Shown here: positions 7,534 to 15,075 of the stretch, one piece after another | Numbering within the stretch: position 1 is the first letter of the stretch | How the letters are laid out: each line of letters opens with the position of its first letter | NCBI GenBank assembly: GCA_963704995.1 | Contig: CAVPIM010000010.1 | Location: 310,001 to 374,000, forward strand | DNA length: 64,000 bases | Direction of reading: 5' to 3' | From: RYN-230 sp963704995 | GTDB taxonomy: Bacteria > Actinomycetota > Actinomycetes > Streptosporangiales > Streptosporangiaceae | Translations under genes and position numbers: made by a program | The notes under the pieces: generated by a model | Seen by the model: the letters and a program-made list of their open reading frames with translations, nothing else | What the model was told of the DNA's origin: nothing | Databases searched by the model: none

Positions 7534-7749
7534 CACGAGGTAAACCGGAAGATCCAGCGGCTGGGCGGTCTCATGATCCGCCAGGTCGGATCGCATCGAC
7601 GTTATGTGATGGCCTTCACTGATGACACTGGGATGGAAGCGAAGGCGGCGACCTCGGTCCCGCAGCCCGCGGGCGACATCCCCATCGGTACCCTGCGTGC
7701 CATCGAGCGAGATTTAGCGGCTGCGATACGAAAGGGATGGCTGCGATGA
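7462..7749 (+). CDS. hicA: HicA-like mRNA interferase toxin, N-terminus fused to attachment sequence
   Basis: From residue about 24 the product reads EVNRKIQRLGGLMIRQVGSH, then RRYVMAF and TVPQ-like TSVPQPAGDIPIGTLRAIER, ending AIRKGWLR. This is the double-stranded-RNA-binding-type HicA fold with its catalytic His (GSHRRY) and the C-terminal 'GTLRAIERDL' helix. HicA cleaves mRNA and is neutralised by HicB. Only about four native N-terminal residues are missing. The upstream codons come from the attachment arm block, with ATG 7462 or GTG 7465 as possible starts, giving a toxin about 20 residues longer than usual. The stop overlaps the hicB start by ATGA. Confidence 0.7.
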   Translation: MVTKGEPRSLGAARDAWSAPLAAAHEVNRKIQRLGGLMIRQVGSHRRYVMAFTDDTGMEAKAATSVPQPAGDIPIGTLRAIERDLAAAIRKGWLR

Positions 7750-8147
7750 GCGGCGATACGTATCGCGTAGTCGTCACCCGTGAAGACGGCCACTGGCTCG
7801 CTGACGTTCCTTCCTTGGAAGGTGCTCACACCTTCGCTCGCAGTCTGCCGAGGTTGGACCAGGCGGTGCGAGAGGTCGTGGTTCTGGCTGCCGACCTGCC
7901 CGATGAGGCTATGCCCGTTCTCGTGCTCGACTACGAGTACCACACTGGCGATCCCAGCCTCGACGTCACCGCGCAGGAGGTTCGTCAGCTACGACGCGAG
8001 GCCGACGAACTCGCCGCTGCTGCTGCCACTCGCACCGGCCGGGCCGTCGCCGAACTGGTTGCCAGGGGTCTGTCAGTCCGCGATGTCGCCGCCCTGGTCG
8101 GAATCAGTCCCCAGCGCGTCTCTCAGCTCACGGCCCGGGCGAGCTGA
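7746..8147 (+). CDS. hicB: HicB-like antitoxin with C-terminal HTH
   Basis: This 133-residue antitoxin has a HicB-type RNase-H-like partner domain (about 1-75) with YRVVVTREDGHWLADVPSLE and a dimer helix. A linker helix (EVRQLRREADELAAAAATRT) follows, then a helix-turn-helix (about 100-132, GLSVRDVAALVGISPQRVSQ). It should bind HicA directly and repress its own operon through the HTH. ATG 7746 overlaps the hicA stop, giving strict translational coupling in toxin-antitoxin order. It is the last gene of the island; the attachment core F begins 4-20 bp after its stop. Confidence 0.8.
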   Translation: MSGDTYRVVVTREDGHWLADVPSLEGAHTFARSLPRLDQAVREVVVLAADLPDEAMPVLVLDYEYHTGDPSLDVTAQEVRQLRREADELAAAAATRTGRAVAELVARGLSVRDVAALVGISPQRVSQLTARAS

Positions 8148-8150
8148 GTT

Positions 8151-8197
8151 GCCGCGACTGCTCCGGATTCCCAAGTTGATAGTGCGAGTTCGATTCT
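8151..8197 (+). repeat. tRNA-Gly 3' end copy F, right edge of island
   Basis: GCCGCGACTGCTCCG leads into GATTCCCAAGTTGATAGTGC and GAGTTCGATTCT, the tRNA-Gly anticodon-stem to T-arm segment with one change. Similarity ends before the acceptor stem. It is the rightmost copy; the genes beyond are ordinary chromosomal-type genes, so the island probably ends near 8200. The gap 8198-8339 shows nothing. Confidence 0.6.
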
Positions 8198-8339
8198 TGC
8201 TCAGAGATGTGGGGCCTATCTGGCGCTTGCGTCCTTTCGGTGGTGTGGCGCCCAGCGATGGTTGTCACGCGCCAAGAGTCATCTGGCACCGCAAGCCAAG
8301 TACGCGTGAAGGCGGGCGCCAGGAGCGTGTCCTGGCTGT

Positions 8340-9290
8340 TCACGCGTCCCGGGCCAGGACCGTGCGGTAGGCCACCGCGACGAGGGCGGCGGCTAGCACG
8401 ATGAAGATGCCTGCCTCGATGGCCTGAAAGGTCCAGAACCTGCTGGCGGGCTGGTAGAGGATCTGTGTGTGAAATCCGTGGGACGCCAGGCAGGAATTCA
8501 GCTGGCTGGCGGCGTTCCCGCGGCAGACCGGGGGAACCTGCTGGATGCCCAGCCCGGCGGTGTAGTTGTGGCCGTCTGGTCCGAGGGTCGCGTTCGACAG
8601 GACCAGGGAACCACGCGGTGCGGCGTTGTCGTCGCTGAACGGCGGATGTGACCGGGAAACCGGGGCCAGGTAGTGCGGGCGGGCGTATTCGGCGATGAGG
8701 AAGCGCAGGCCGGTGAAGACCGTGAACGTCGCGGCCATGGCGGGCAGCGCCCGCCGCAGCAGCGCCCCGGCGGCGATGCCCAGGGCGACCGCGAAGACCG
8801 CGTAGGCCACTGGCACGATTCCCTGGATGTCGAAGGTGAAGGTCGCGAGCCGGACGGGGGCGCCGACCGTGTTCTGGGGGCCGCGCCACCAGCTGACCAG
8901 TGCGGCCATCGCTGCGCCCCACCCGGCGGCGGCGGCCAGCGGCCACCCGATGGTGTGGTTGAGCCAGCGGATGCGGGTGACGCCCTGGGTCCAGGCCAGG
9001 TTGTCCGTGCCATCTTCGAACTCTTTGGCCAGCAGCGGCGCGCCCCAGAACAATCCGAACAGCAGCGGGACCGCCATAGTGGCATTGACCAGGCTGGTGA
9101 TGGCGCTGTCACCGGCGAACACTTGGCTGGCGTGTCCGCAGCTGCCCGCCGCCGCGCAGCTGGCCAGGAAGGTGTGATAGTCGCGGGTTATGGTGATCCC
9201 GGTGATCAGCAGCAGCGCGCCCAGCGCGGCGAGGGCTGCGCCGGCGGTATAAGCCTGATGACGGTGCAGCCGCCAGACCAGGGCGTTCAC
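8340..9290 (-). CDS. ABC transporter permease (ABC-2-like)
   Basis: This 316-residue membrane protein shows six hydrophobic segments: about 15-34, 74-90, 125-150, 155-180, 185-205 and 290-310. A large extracytoplasmic loop (about 205-285) carries cysteines (VPPVCRGNAASQLNSCLASH). It is the transmembrane partner of the ATPase encoded just upstream, with a 4-bp start/stop overlap. Together with the GntR regulator the three genes form one leftward operon of the YtrA-BC type. Such operons are typically induced by cell-envelope antibiotics; the substrate is unknown here. Conserved motifs are few in this permease family, so the assignment rests on topology and context. Confidence 0.8.
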   Translation of the reverse strand: MNALVWRLHRHQAYTAGAALAALGALLLITGITITRDYHTFLASCAAAGSCGHASQVFAGDSAITSLVNATMAVPLLFGLFWGAPLLAKEFEDGTDNLAWTQGVTRIRWLNHTIGWPLAAAAGWGAAMAALVSWWRGPQNTVGAPVRLATFTFDIQGIVPVAYAVFAVALGIAAGALLRRALPAMAATFTVFTGLRFLIAEYARPHYLAPVSRSHPPFSDDNAAPRGSLVLSNATLGPDGHNYTAGLGIQQVPPVCRGNAASQLNSCLASHGFHTQILYQPASRFWTFQAIEAGIFIVLAAALVAVAYRTVLARDA

Positions 9291-10195
9291 CGGGCTGGCC
9301 CGATCGTGGTCAGCGTGCTGGCGGCCAGCGTGTTAGCTTCTCCCATGTAGGCAAGGACGATGTCTTCCAGCCCCACCTCGGTGACCGTCCAGGACGGGTC
9401 CAGGACCGGGCCGTCGAGGCGGGCGAGAAGACGCGTCTGCCGGGTGGTCCGCGTCGACTTGATGACCGTCAGGCCCCGCCCGGCCTCAGCGGTATCCCGG
9501 CGCGGGCCCACCAGCACCCGGTGCGCGGCGAGCACGTCATCGATACCGCCGCACAACTGCGTCCGCGACGCCGCCAGCAAGATCAGGTGATCACAGACAC
9601 GCTCCAGGTCGTGCAGCAGGTGGGACGACACGACGACCGACAGGTCCCCGTCGGCGGCCGCCTCGGCCAGCGAGGCCAGGAACTCCCGGCGCGCCAGCGG
9701 GTCCAGGGCAGCCACGGGTTCGTCGAGCAGCAGGACCTGGGGCCGCTTGGCCAGGGCCAGGCCCAGCCCTACCTGGGCCCGCTGGCCACCCGAGAGCGTG
9801 GTCACGGGCCGGTCAACTGGAATCCGCAGCGCGGCCAGCCGCGCCCTGGCTGCGGTCGCATCCCAGTGGCGGTTGAGGTGCGCGCCGAGCCTGAGGTGAT
9901 CGTCTGCGCTCAGCCGCTTGTAGAGGGGCACCTCCTGGGCCAGGTAACCGATGCTGTCCAGGAACTCCCCGCTCTGCCCGGGCGCTCGCCCCAGTACCGA
10001 TGCCTCACCCGTGCTCGGGGCGCTCAGGCCCGCGAGGATCTTCAGCAGCGTGGTCTTCCCCGCCCCGTTAGGCCCGACCAGCGCACTGACACGACCGCGC
10101 GGCACCGACACCGAGCAGTCCTGCAGCGCCCACACCGGGCCGTAGCGCTTGCCCAGCCCGGCCGTCTGGATAGCCGGCGCGTTCTGCGCGCTCAT
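9287..10195 (-). CDS. ABC transporter ATP-binding protein
   Basis: This 302-residue cytoplasmic ATPase has Walker A GPNGAGKTT (about 42-50), a Q-loop (YLAQEVPLY), the signature LSGGQRAQ (about 136) and Walker B VLLLDEPVAALDP. The H-loop follows (VVVSSHLLHD). Residues 220-302 form the extra domain usual in exporter ATPases of this group. It energises the permease encoded downstream. Its start overlaps the end of the GntR regulator gene by 4 bp (ATGA), so all three are translationally coupled. Confidence 0.92.
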   Translation of the reverse strand: MSAQNAPAIQTAGLGKRYGPVWALQDCSVSVPRGRVSALVGPNGAGKTTLLKILAGLSAPSTGEASVLGRAPGQSGEFLDSIGYLAQEVPLYKRLSADDHLRLGAHLNRHWDATAARARLAALRIPVDRPVTTLSGGQRAQVGLGLALAKRPQVLLLDEPVAALDPLARREFLASLAEAAADGDLSVVVSSHLLHDLERVCDHLILLAASRTQLCGGIDDVLAAHRVLVGPRRDTAEAGRGLTVIKSTRTTRQTRLLARLDGPVLDPSWTVTEVGLEDIVLAYMGEANTLAASTLTTIGPAR

Positions 10196-10608
10196 GCGAT
10201 GTTCTCAGCCCGCGCGCCGGACAGCGTCGCGCGCAGCATGGATTCGATGCCTTCATCGTCGAGCCCCGCATCGCGCGCTGTCTGCACCCAGGCCTCCAGG
10301 CTGCGGGCCAGCCGCAGCTGCATGGCTGGCGGCGGGCCCGCGGGACGGCGCACGGCGAACGTGCCCACGCCCTGGCGGCCTTCGACCAGGCCCTCGTGTT
10401 CGAGCTGCCAGTAGGCCTTCATCACGGTGTTGGGGTTGACGGCCACCTCGGCCACCACCTCCTTGACCGTCGGCAGCTTGTCGCCGATGTCCAGGATCCC
10501 CATCCGCAGGGCCTGCTTGACCTGCTGGACCAGCTGCAGGTAGGCAGGCACCCCCGAGTCCGGGTTCAGCTGGAAGCTTATGGACTGCTTCAATACTTCT
10601 CTAGTCAC
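10192..10608 (-). CDS. GntR-family regulator, YtrA subfamily
   Basis: This 138-residue repressor has a winged helix (about 10-80: PAYLQLVQQVKQALRMGILD, KLPTVKEVVAEVAVNPNTVM, GLVEGRQGVGTFAV). A short two-helix dimerisation tail follows, and the large effector domain is absent, as in YtrA-type members. These usually repress their own ABC-transporter operon. The GTG start at 10608 lies about 7 bases after a good -10 box, so the message is probably leaderless. ACTAG-GTG-ACTAG straddles the start codon and is a plausible operator. Confidence 0.88.
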   Translation of the reverse strand: MTREVLKQSISFQLNPDSGVPAYLQLVQQVKQALRMGILDIGDKLPTVKEVVAEVAVNPNTVMKAYWQLEHEGLVEGRQGVGTFAVRRPAGPPPAMQLRLARSLEAWVQTARDAGLDDEGIESMLRATLSGARAENIA

Positions 10609-10645
10609 CTAGTAAACCGTAGGGCAGAGTGGCCGCCGGCGTCAA
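10601..10645 (-). promoter_or_regulatory. Promoter and probable operator of the GntR-ABC operon
   Basis: On the minus strand TTGACG (10645-10640) is separated by 18 bp from TACGGT (10621-10616). The GTG start codon is only 7 bases further, so transcription should begin at or one base before the start. The symmetric element ACTAGGTGACTAG (10613-10601) covers the start site. Binding there would block the polymerase, which suits autorepression. Confidence 0.55.
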
Positions 10646-11280
10646 CCAGGCCCGCCGTACCGCCATCCGCAGAATCCGGCGGGCACTCCACGCGGGGCCC
10701 GCCAGCCGCCGGCGGCAACGACGCTGCGAACCTGGCTGCGTTCCCATCGCGTTGCCTGGCAGGCCTGACATCACCAGCTGCCCAGACGGTCCGGCTGCGC
10801 GGTGAGTCCTCTGCTGGGATCTTGAACCAAACTGCGCAAACATCTCAAGTAGACTGAAAGTCGGCCACTCCGAGTCACCGAAGGCCCACCCGGAGGTACG
10901 AACGAGGACCAGGGTCTACGACTCGCAGGGACTCGCGTGATCGTATTCAGCTCATGCGGTCAGCAGCGGGGCGGCATCGCAGGGGAAAAGAAGATCATGC
11001 CCGCGATCAAGGCAACGAGTACCGCACCTCGCCGGCGCTCCTCACCACAGAATGGGCTGCCTGGCCTTGTGCCATATGTTTATGGTCAGCAGACGCGCCG
11101 TAATACCTATGCCGCACGTATAGCTCGGCGAAATGTCGAAGGATGGTGGCAGCCACCTGCCGCTTTGTACAAGCCAAAGCTCACTCGGATGCAGGCGGCG
11201 GGGGAGGAGTAGGGCACAAGCAAAGCGCCCGAACCGCGCTGTGGATCTTGATCGTTTCCGGGCCGATAGGTGTCGATGGT

Positions 11281-11425
11281 GCTCGTGATCGTCTTCCAAC
11301 GCCAGGGCTCCCGACTCGTCCTTGACGAAGATCGACAGGTGTTCGCGCAGTACCGGGATCGTGGCCTGGGGGAGGCCCAGGCCGCCGCACGCCGGGCCCG
11401 CGCGATGCAGGTCACCACCGATCAC
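11281..11425 (-). pseudogene. Possible tyrosine-integrase fragment
   Basis: The minus strand reads LPQATIPVLREHLSIFVKDE then SGALAL. This resembles the segment 'IP..LVPVLREHLxxFVKDEPGALVF' that precedes the catalytic Arg region of many actinobacterial phage/ICE integrases. The catalytic R..HxxR..Y parts are not found, and downstream frames are disrupted. The interval 10646-11530 otherwise holds no gene I can support; a 91-codon plus-strand frame at 10937 has no motif. Confidence is low. Confidence 0.3.
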
Positions 11426-11530
11426 TCAGGCTCATCCGATGACGCCCTGCGGCCGTCTTCCCGGCGATTCAGTGTCCCGCTTCCGGCCACCGCGTCCAGG
11501 TCGCTCCCTCATGTGAGGCACGCGCTCCGG

Positions 11531-12187
11531 TCAGGACTCCAGGTAGCGGAGGACGGCGAGGACCCGGCGGTGGTCGGCGTCTGAGGGGGGCAGGCCGAGT
11601 TTGCTGAAGATGTTCCCGACGTGCTTTTCGACGGACTTCTCGGACACCACCAGGATCGCGGCGATCGCGGTGTTGGAGCGGCCCTCGGCCATCAGCGCGA
11701 GCACGTCGCGTTCCCTGGTGGTGAGTGTGCCGAGCCCGTCGGTTCGGCGGCTGGCGCGCAGAAGTTGCGTGATGACCTCCGGGTCGAGAGCGGTGCCCCC
11801 CGCGGCCACCCGGCTCAGCGCTTCGACGAATTCCTCGACGTCGGCGACCCGGTCCTTGAGCAGGTACCCGACACCCGCGGCGCCGCCACCCGGCGCCGCG
11901 CCGAGCAGGTCAGCGGTGTAGCGAGTCTCGATGTACTGGGAGAACACCAGCACGCCGGTCGTGGGGTGGTCGCGGCGGATGGCGATCGCGGCGCGCAGGC
12001 CCTCGTCGGTGTAGCCGGGCGGCATCCGCACGTCCACCACGGCGGCGTCTGGGTGGTGCTCCTCCACCGCGGCTAGCAGATCGCAGGCGTTGCCGACCGC
12101 GGCGGCCACCTCGTGGTCACTGTCGGCCAGGATCTCGGCCAGGCCCGCTCGCATTACGGCCGAGTCTTCGGCGATCACAATCCGCAT
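11531..12187 (-). CDS. NarL/LuxR-type response regulator
   Basis: This 218-residue regulator has a receiver domain (about 1-125; acidic pair E7/D8, phosphoacceptor Asp52 in VVDVRMPP, conserved Lys in LLKDRV). A LuxR-type DNA-binding domain follows (about 150-212: LTTRERDVLALMAEGRSNTA, KSVEKHVGNIFSKLGL). The insert GAAPGGGAAGVG before the lysine is usual in Streptomyces-type members. It is encoded 17 bp downstream of the cognate kinase, in the same leftward operon. Target genes are not evident, but the small membrane protein gene upstream of the kinase is a candidate. Confidence 0.93.
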   Translation of the reverse strand: MRIVIAEDSAVMRAGLAEILADSDHEVAAAVGNACDLLAAVEEHHPDAAVVDVRMPPGYTDEGLRAAIAIRRDHPTTGVLVFSQYIETRYTADLLGAAPGGGAAGVGYLLKDRVADVEEFVEALSRVAAGGTALDPEVITQLLRASRRTDGLGTLTTRERDVLALMAEGRSNTAIAAILVVSEKSVEKHVGNIFSKLGLPPSDADHRRVLAVLRYLES

Positions 12188-12204
12188 CGGGGGCTCCGGT
12201 CCGG

Positions 12205-13125
12205 TCAGGCGTGAGACGGCAGCTCTACGGTGACCACGGTGGGCCCCCCGGGCGGGCTGGCGACCTGCAGCCTGCCGTCCACGGTCCTGACCCGCCCGGC
12301 CAGCCCGGCCAGCCCCCCGTCGGCCTCGACGCGGGCGCCGCCGCAGCCGTCGTCGCTGACCCGCACCCGCAGCAGCCCGGGCACGTGGGCTGCTTCCAGC
12401 GTGGCGTGCCGGGCGCCGCTGTGCTTGGTCACGTTGGTGAGCAGCTCGGCGGCGCAGAAGTAGGCGATGGTCTCGATCGCGGCCGACGGGCGCTCGGGCA
12501 GGTCGATGACCAGCTCAACGGGCAGGTCGCTGCGTGCGGCAAGAGTAGTGAGCGCGATGCCCAGGCCCTGGTCGAGCACCGGCGGATGGATGCCGCGGGC
12601 CAGGTCGCGCAGCTCGGTAATGGCCTCCTTGGCGCCGCGGTGGGCGGCGGCGACCAGTTCCAGGACCCGTTCCAGGTCGCTCTGCCCGGTCGCATCGACC
12701 ATGCGGCCGAGCTTCTTCGTGGCCAGCCCCAGCTTCATCGCGACGGCGACCATCTGCGCCTGCGCGCCGTCGTGCAGGTCCCGTTCGATCTGGCGCAGCC
12801 TCGCGGCCGAGTCGTCCACCAAGTGGGCCCGGGACCGCTCCAGCTCACGAACCCGCCGCGCAAACGGGCGGTGGTCGATAGCCAGGTACCAGTAGCCGAC
12901 CGAGAACTGCAGCGCCGCCAGCACCAGGAAGAACGCTGCCCAGGCGACCGCCTTCGGCGTGAAGGAACCTCCCACGAGCGTAACGAGGCTGAGGCCGACG
13001 CAGACAACACCAGCGCCAATGCGCACGCCCGCCAAGAATCGCAGGCGGCGGTACTCCCATGACCTGATCAGAATTCTTTCGAGAACGGACCGCTGGGGAG
13101 GGACATAGTCATCCGATGCGCGCAT
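12205..13125 (-). CDS. Sensor histidine kinase (HisKA_3 type)
   Basis: This 306-residue membrane kinase has an SWEYRRLRF motif (about 22-30) and two transmembrane helices (about 33-52 and 58-82) forming a minimal sensor. A coiled coil follows (ARRVRELERSRAHLVDDSAA), then the HisKA_3 box with phospho-His118 (ERDLHDGAQAQM). The HATPase domain shows the N-box ELLTNVTKHSGA and the G-box DDGCGGARVE. ATG 13125 has AGGAGG seven bases upstream and is preferred to a start 11 codons earlier. The sensor part is almost identical in DNA (99 bp, one mismatch, 12877-12975) to the separate small gene at 13296. Confidence 0.92.
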   Translation of the reverse strand: MRASDDYVPPQRSVLERILIRSWEYRRLRFLAGVRIGAGVVCVGLSLVTLVGGSFTPKAVAWAAFFLVLAALQFSVGYWYLAIDHRPFARRVRELERSRAHLVDDSAARLRQIERDLHDGAQAQMVAVAMKLGLATKKLGRMVDATGQSDLERVLELVAAAHRGAKEAITELRDLARGIHPPVLDQGLGIALTTLAARSDLPVELVIDLPERPSAAIETIAYFCAAELLTNVTKHSGARHATLEAAHVPGLLRVRVSDDGCGGARVEADGGLAGLAGRVRTVDGRLQVASPPGGPTVVTVELPSHA

Positions 13126-13253
13126 CCGGATGCCTCCTGTGACCTTTAGCGCAGCCATCTTCTCGCTCCCGATTGGCCCGCTCGCGGCCGCTGAGTCTAG
13201 GCCGCCCGGCCAAGACGTCGCTTCGCGATGGCTTGCACCAGCCTAGCCCCAGC

Positions 13254-13291
13254 GGTCTACTCCCGCGGATCTTGGCACCTGCGAGTAGACC
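13254..13291 (-). terminator. Inverted repeat downstream of the small sensor-like gene
   Basis: GGTCTACTC (13254-13262) and GAGTAGACC (13283-13291) form a perfect 9-bp inverted repeat with a 20-base loop. It begins 4 bases after the stop of the leftward gene at 13296. The position suits a terminator; no U-tract is present, which is common in high-GC actinomycetes. It could instead be a regulator site for the kinase promoter. Confidence 0.45.
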
Positions 13292-13295
13292 AGCC

Positions 13296-13568
13296 TCAAG
13301 TCCGGGGAGCTGCGGAGCGGACGATAGCCAGGTACCAGTAGCCGACCGAGAACTGCAGCGCCGCCAGCACCAGGAAGAACGCTGCCCAGGCGATCGCCTT
13401 CGGCGTGAAGGAACCTCCCACAAGCGTAATGACGCCAAGGCCGGCCAGGACGGTACCAGTGCCAATGCGCACGCGCGCCATGCCATGGAGGCGACGGAAC
13501 TCAAAACGCGGGATTATGCGTCGCATGCCGGTGCGCGACGGAGCGGTGTTGTCATCTCGTGCATTCAT
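13296..13568 (-). CDS. Small membrane protein homologous to the kinase sensor domain
   Basis: This 90-residue protein has a basic N-terminus (MRRIIPRFEFRRLHGM) and two transmembrane helices (about 33-52 and 58-82). Its short tail is VRSAAPRT. Residues 48-81 are identical to the kinase sensor (VGGSFTPKA-AWAAFFLVLAA, LQFSVGYWYLAI). It stops where the kinase continues into its coiled coil. GGAGG lies seven bases before the ATG at 13568. The gene is therefore a stand-alone sensor module, probably a duplicate. It might compete in kinase dimers, but no function is known. Confidence 0.75.
   Translation of the reverse strand: MNARDDNTAPSRTGMRRIIPRFEFRRLHGMARVRIGTGTVLAGLGVITLVGGSFTPKAIAWAAFFLVLAALQFSVGYWYLAIVRSAAPRT
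13323..13421. repeat. 99-bp direct repeat shared with the kinase gene
   Basis: Bases 13323-13421 match 12877-12975 with a single difference (GATCGCC against GACCGCC). Similarity falls off on both sides within the two reading frames. This indicates recent duplication or gene conversion between the kinase sensor segment and the small gene. Confidence 0.85.
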
Positions 13569-13792
13569 CGGGATTCCTCCTATAGCCTGCGGTGTCCGGC
13601 CATCCCGTCACCTGCCTCTCAATACTCGGCGGCCCCAGGCAGGAGATACACCGGGCGGGCACCCAAATCTGGGGTAGGGCTAGCACGGTCCCAGGGACGC
13701 GGGCAAGCCGCCGGCACCAGCAGTTCGCATCGAGCGTGTAGCGATCACCACCGAACCAGGAACTGGATCGATGAACAGCTCCGGCTGGCCTA

Positions 13793-14302
13793 TCAGCTGA
13801 CATTGGGCATACCTGGGTGGGCTAGGCGGACGTCGGTGATGTTCGCCAAGACCCAGCGCTCGCCGAGCGCGCGGGCGACAGAGATGCGGTGGCGCCCGTC
13901 GAGCACGTAGTACTGGCCGCTGCATCGGTACAGGTCCACAGGGTCCATTCCGCGGCCGGCCAGGATGTCGGCGGCTATCCGCTCAAAGCGCGTTCGCGGC
14001 ACCTCTGAGGTAGGCCGGAAATGACGGTCGAAGCAACTGATGGGCTCGACCGTTCCGACGATCTGGTCGATCGGCACCAGCGCCTCGGCAGTCGGCCCGA
14101 GGTGGCCTACGCGCTCGTACTCCAGCCGCCGCACGCCCGGCCCTGGCGCGCCCGTCAGGGCCGTCACCTCACCTAGTACTGGCAAGCGGTTGCGGCTGGG
14201 TGGATGGCCGTGCAGCCACCCGGCCAGCTTGGCCAAGCTCGCCCGCCGCCGGGCGCGGTCAAAATCATCCCGGGCGTCTTGATGAGCCAATCCGGTGCGC
14301 AT
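13793..14302 (-). CDS. ParB/sulfiredoxin-like nuclease-fold protein
   Basis: This 169-residue protein has a helical N-terminus (DARDDFDRARRRASLAKLAG, WLHGHPPSRNRLPVL). Its C-terminal half carries the ParB-N/Srx signature: VPIDQIVGTVEPI, then RFERIAADILAGRGMDPVDL and YVLDGRHRISVARALG. DGRHR is the phosphate-binding box that in ParB relatives binds nucleotide (CTP/ATP). The size and the lack of an HTH argue against a chromosome-partitioning ParB. AAGGG eight bases before ATG 14302 supports this start over one 35 codons upstream. The function is unknown; members occur widely in actinomycetes as lone genes. Confidence 0.7.
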   Translation of the reverse strand: MRTGLAHQDARDDFDRARRRASLAKLAGWLHGHPPSRNRLPVLGEVTALTGAPGPGVRRLEYERVGHLGPTAEALVPIDQIVGTVEPISCFDRHFRPTSEVPRTRFERIAADILAGRGMDPVDLYRCSGQYYVLDGRHRISVARALGERWVLANITDVRLAHPGMPNVS

Positions 14303-14535
14303 GGCTAAGACCCTTGCAACCACCCAACCAGGCGAGCATCGTCGTGGGCAGGTCCAAAGGTCCCGAAGACTGACGGTCAGGCTGCGCCGCAGATCGGGGT
14401 GACTCATCGGCCAGACGGATGCGGACTGACGAGCTTAGCCAGGTGTCACGATTCCGCTGCCGCTGATACTAGTGGTCACCTGCGGAGGATTGCCACCTGG
14501 CCGCTATCAGGCCGTACCCCAAGTCTCCTTGATCG

Positions 14536-14745
14536 TCATCTCGGGCGCGGCCTGCGGACCTTCCCGAACACCAGGTAAGCAATCCCGCCGAACGGAATCG
14601 TGAGCCCTATGCCCATGCAGAAAATCGCCCACACCCACTTGGGCAGGTAGCGCACTTCCTCCGCCCGGGCCAGGTCGACCTCGCAGAACACCACGAACCC
14701 GGCTGCGAGCACGAGCACGGGAATCAATACGAGGACCTTGTTCAA
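14536..14745 (-). CDS. Small membrane protein, phospholipase D-nuclease N-terminal (PLDc_N) type
   Basis: This 69-residue protein has one hydrophobic segment at about 3-22 (VLVLIPVLVLAAGFVVFCEV) and another at about 38-60. The second is preceded by YLPKWVWAIFCM and reads IGLTIPFGGIAYLVFG. The spacing 'D..R..R.LPKWVW...C......IGxIxYLxFG' is that of the PLDc_N family, small stand-alone membrane proteins found also at the N-terminus of cardiolipin synthases. A TTG start at 14745 with GGAGA six bases upstream is chosen; an ATG lies 64 codons further upstream without homology. The gap to the rightward gene (14746-15075) probably contains divergent promoters. Confidence 0.6.
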   Translation of the reverse strand: MNKVLVLIPVLVLAAGFVVFCEVDLARAEEVRYLPKWVWAIFCMGIGLTIPFGGIAYLVFGKVRRPRPR

Positions 14746-15075
14746 CGTGGTTCTCCAGACCGTCCGCCCGTTCCCCAGTCTGGCACAGCCGGTCATGACA
14801 TGGCCACGTGCGGGACAGCCGGGACCGTCCTGCGCGCACGGCGATGAGAGCGCGATGTGGGCGTCGATCGCGCTCGTGATCGTCTGGTCCGCACCGCGGT
14901 CCTCGTGCTCGATGCCCGATGGCAAGGTCGCCTCCAAGCTCGCCGGGTAAAAGGGCTCTACGCAGTTGAGGGTGTAGGCCGCGGTAGGGCGGGGTTCGGC
15001 GCGTCGGCGAGGGGTGGGTTTTCCGCGCTGTGCTGGTCTGTACGCCGAAATGCCGACTCATGGGAGGCTGACGTC

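Noticed and set aside
1..8200. Complete prophage or functional integrative element
   Set aside because: No integrase, replication, transfer or structural genes were found; only remnants and cargo remain.
10937..11212. Possible 91-codon gene on the plus strand
   Set aside because: No ribosome binding site, no motif and poor codon bias.
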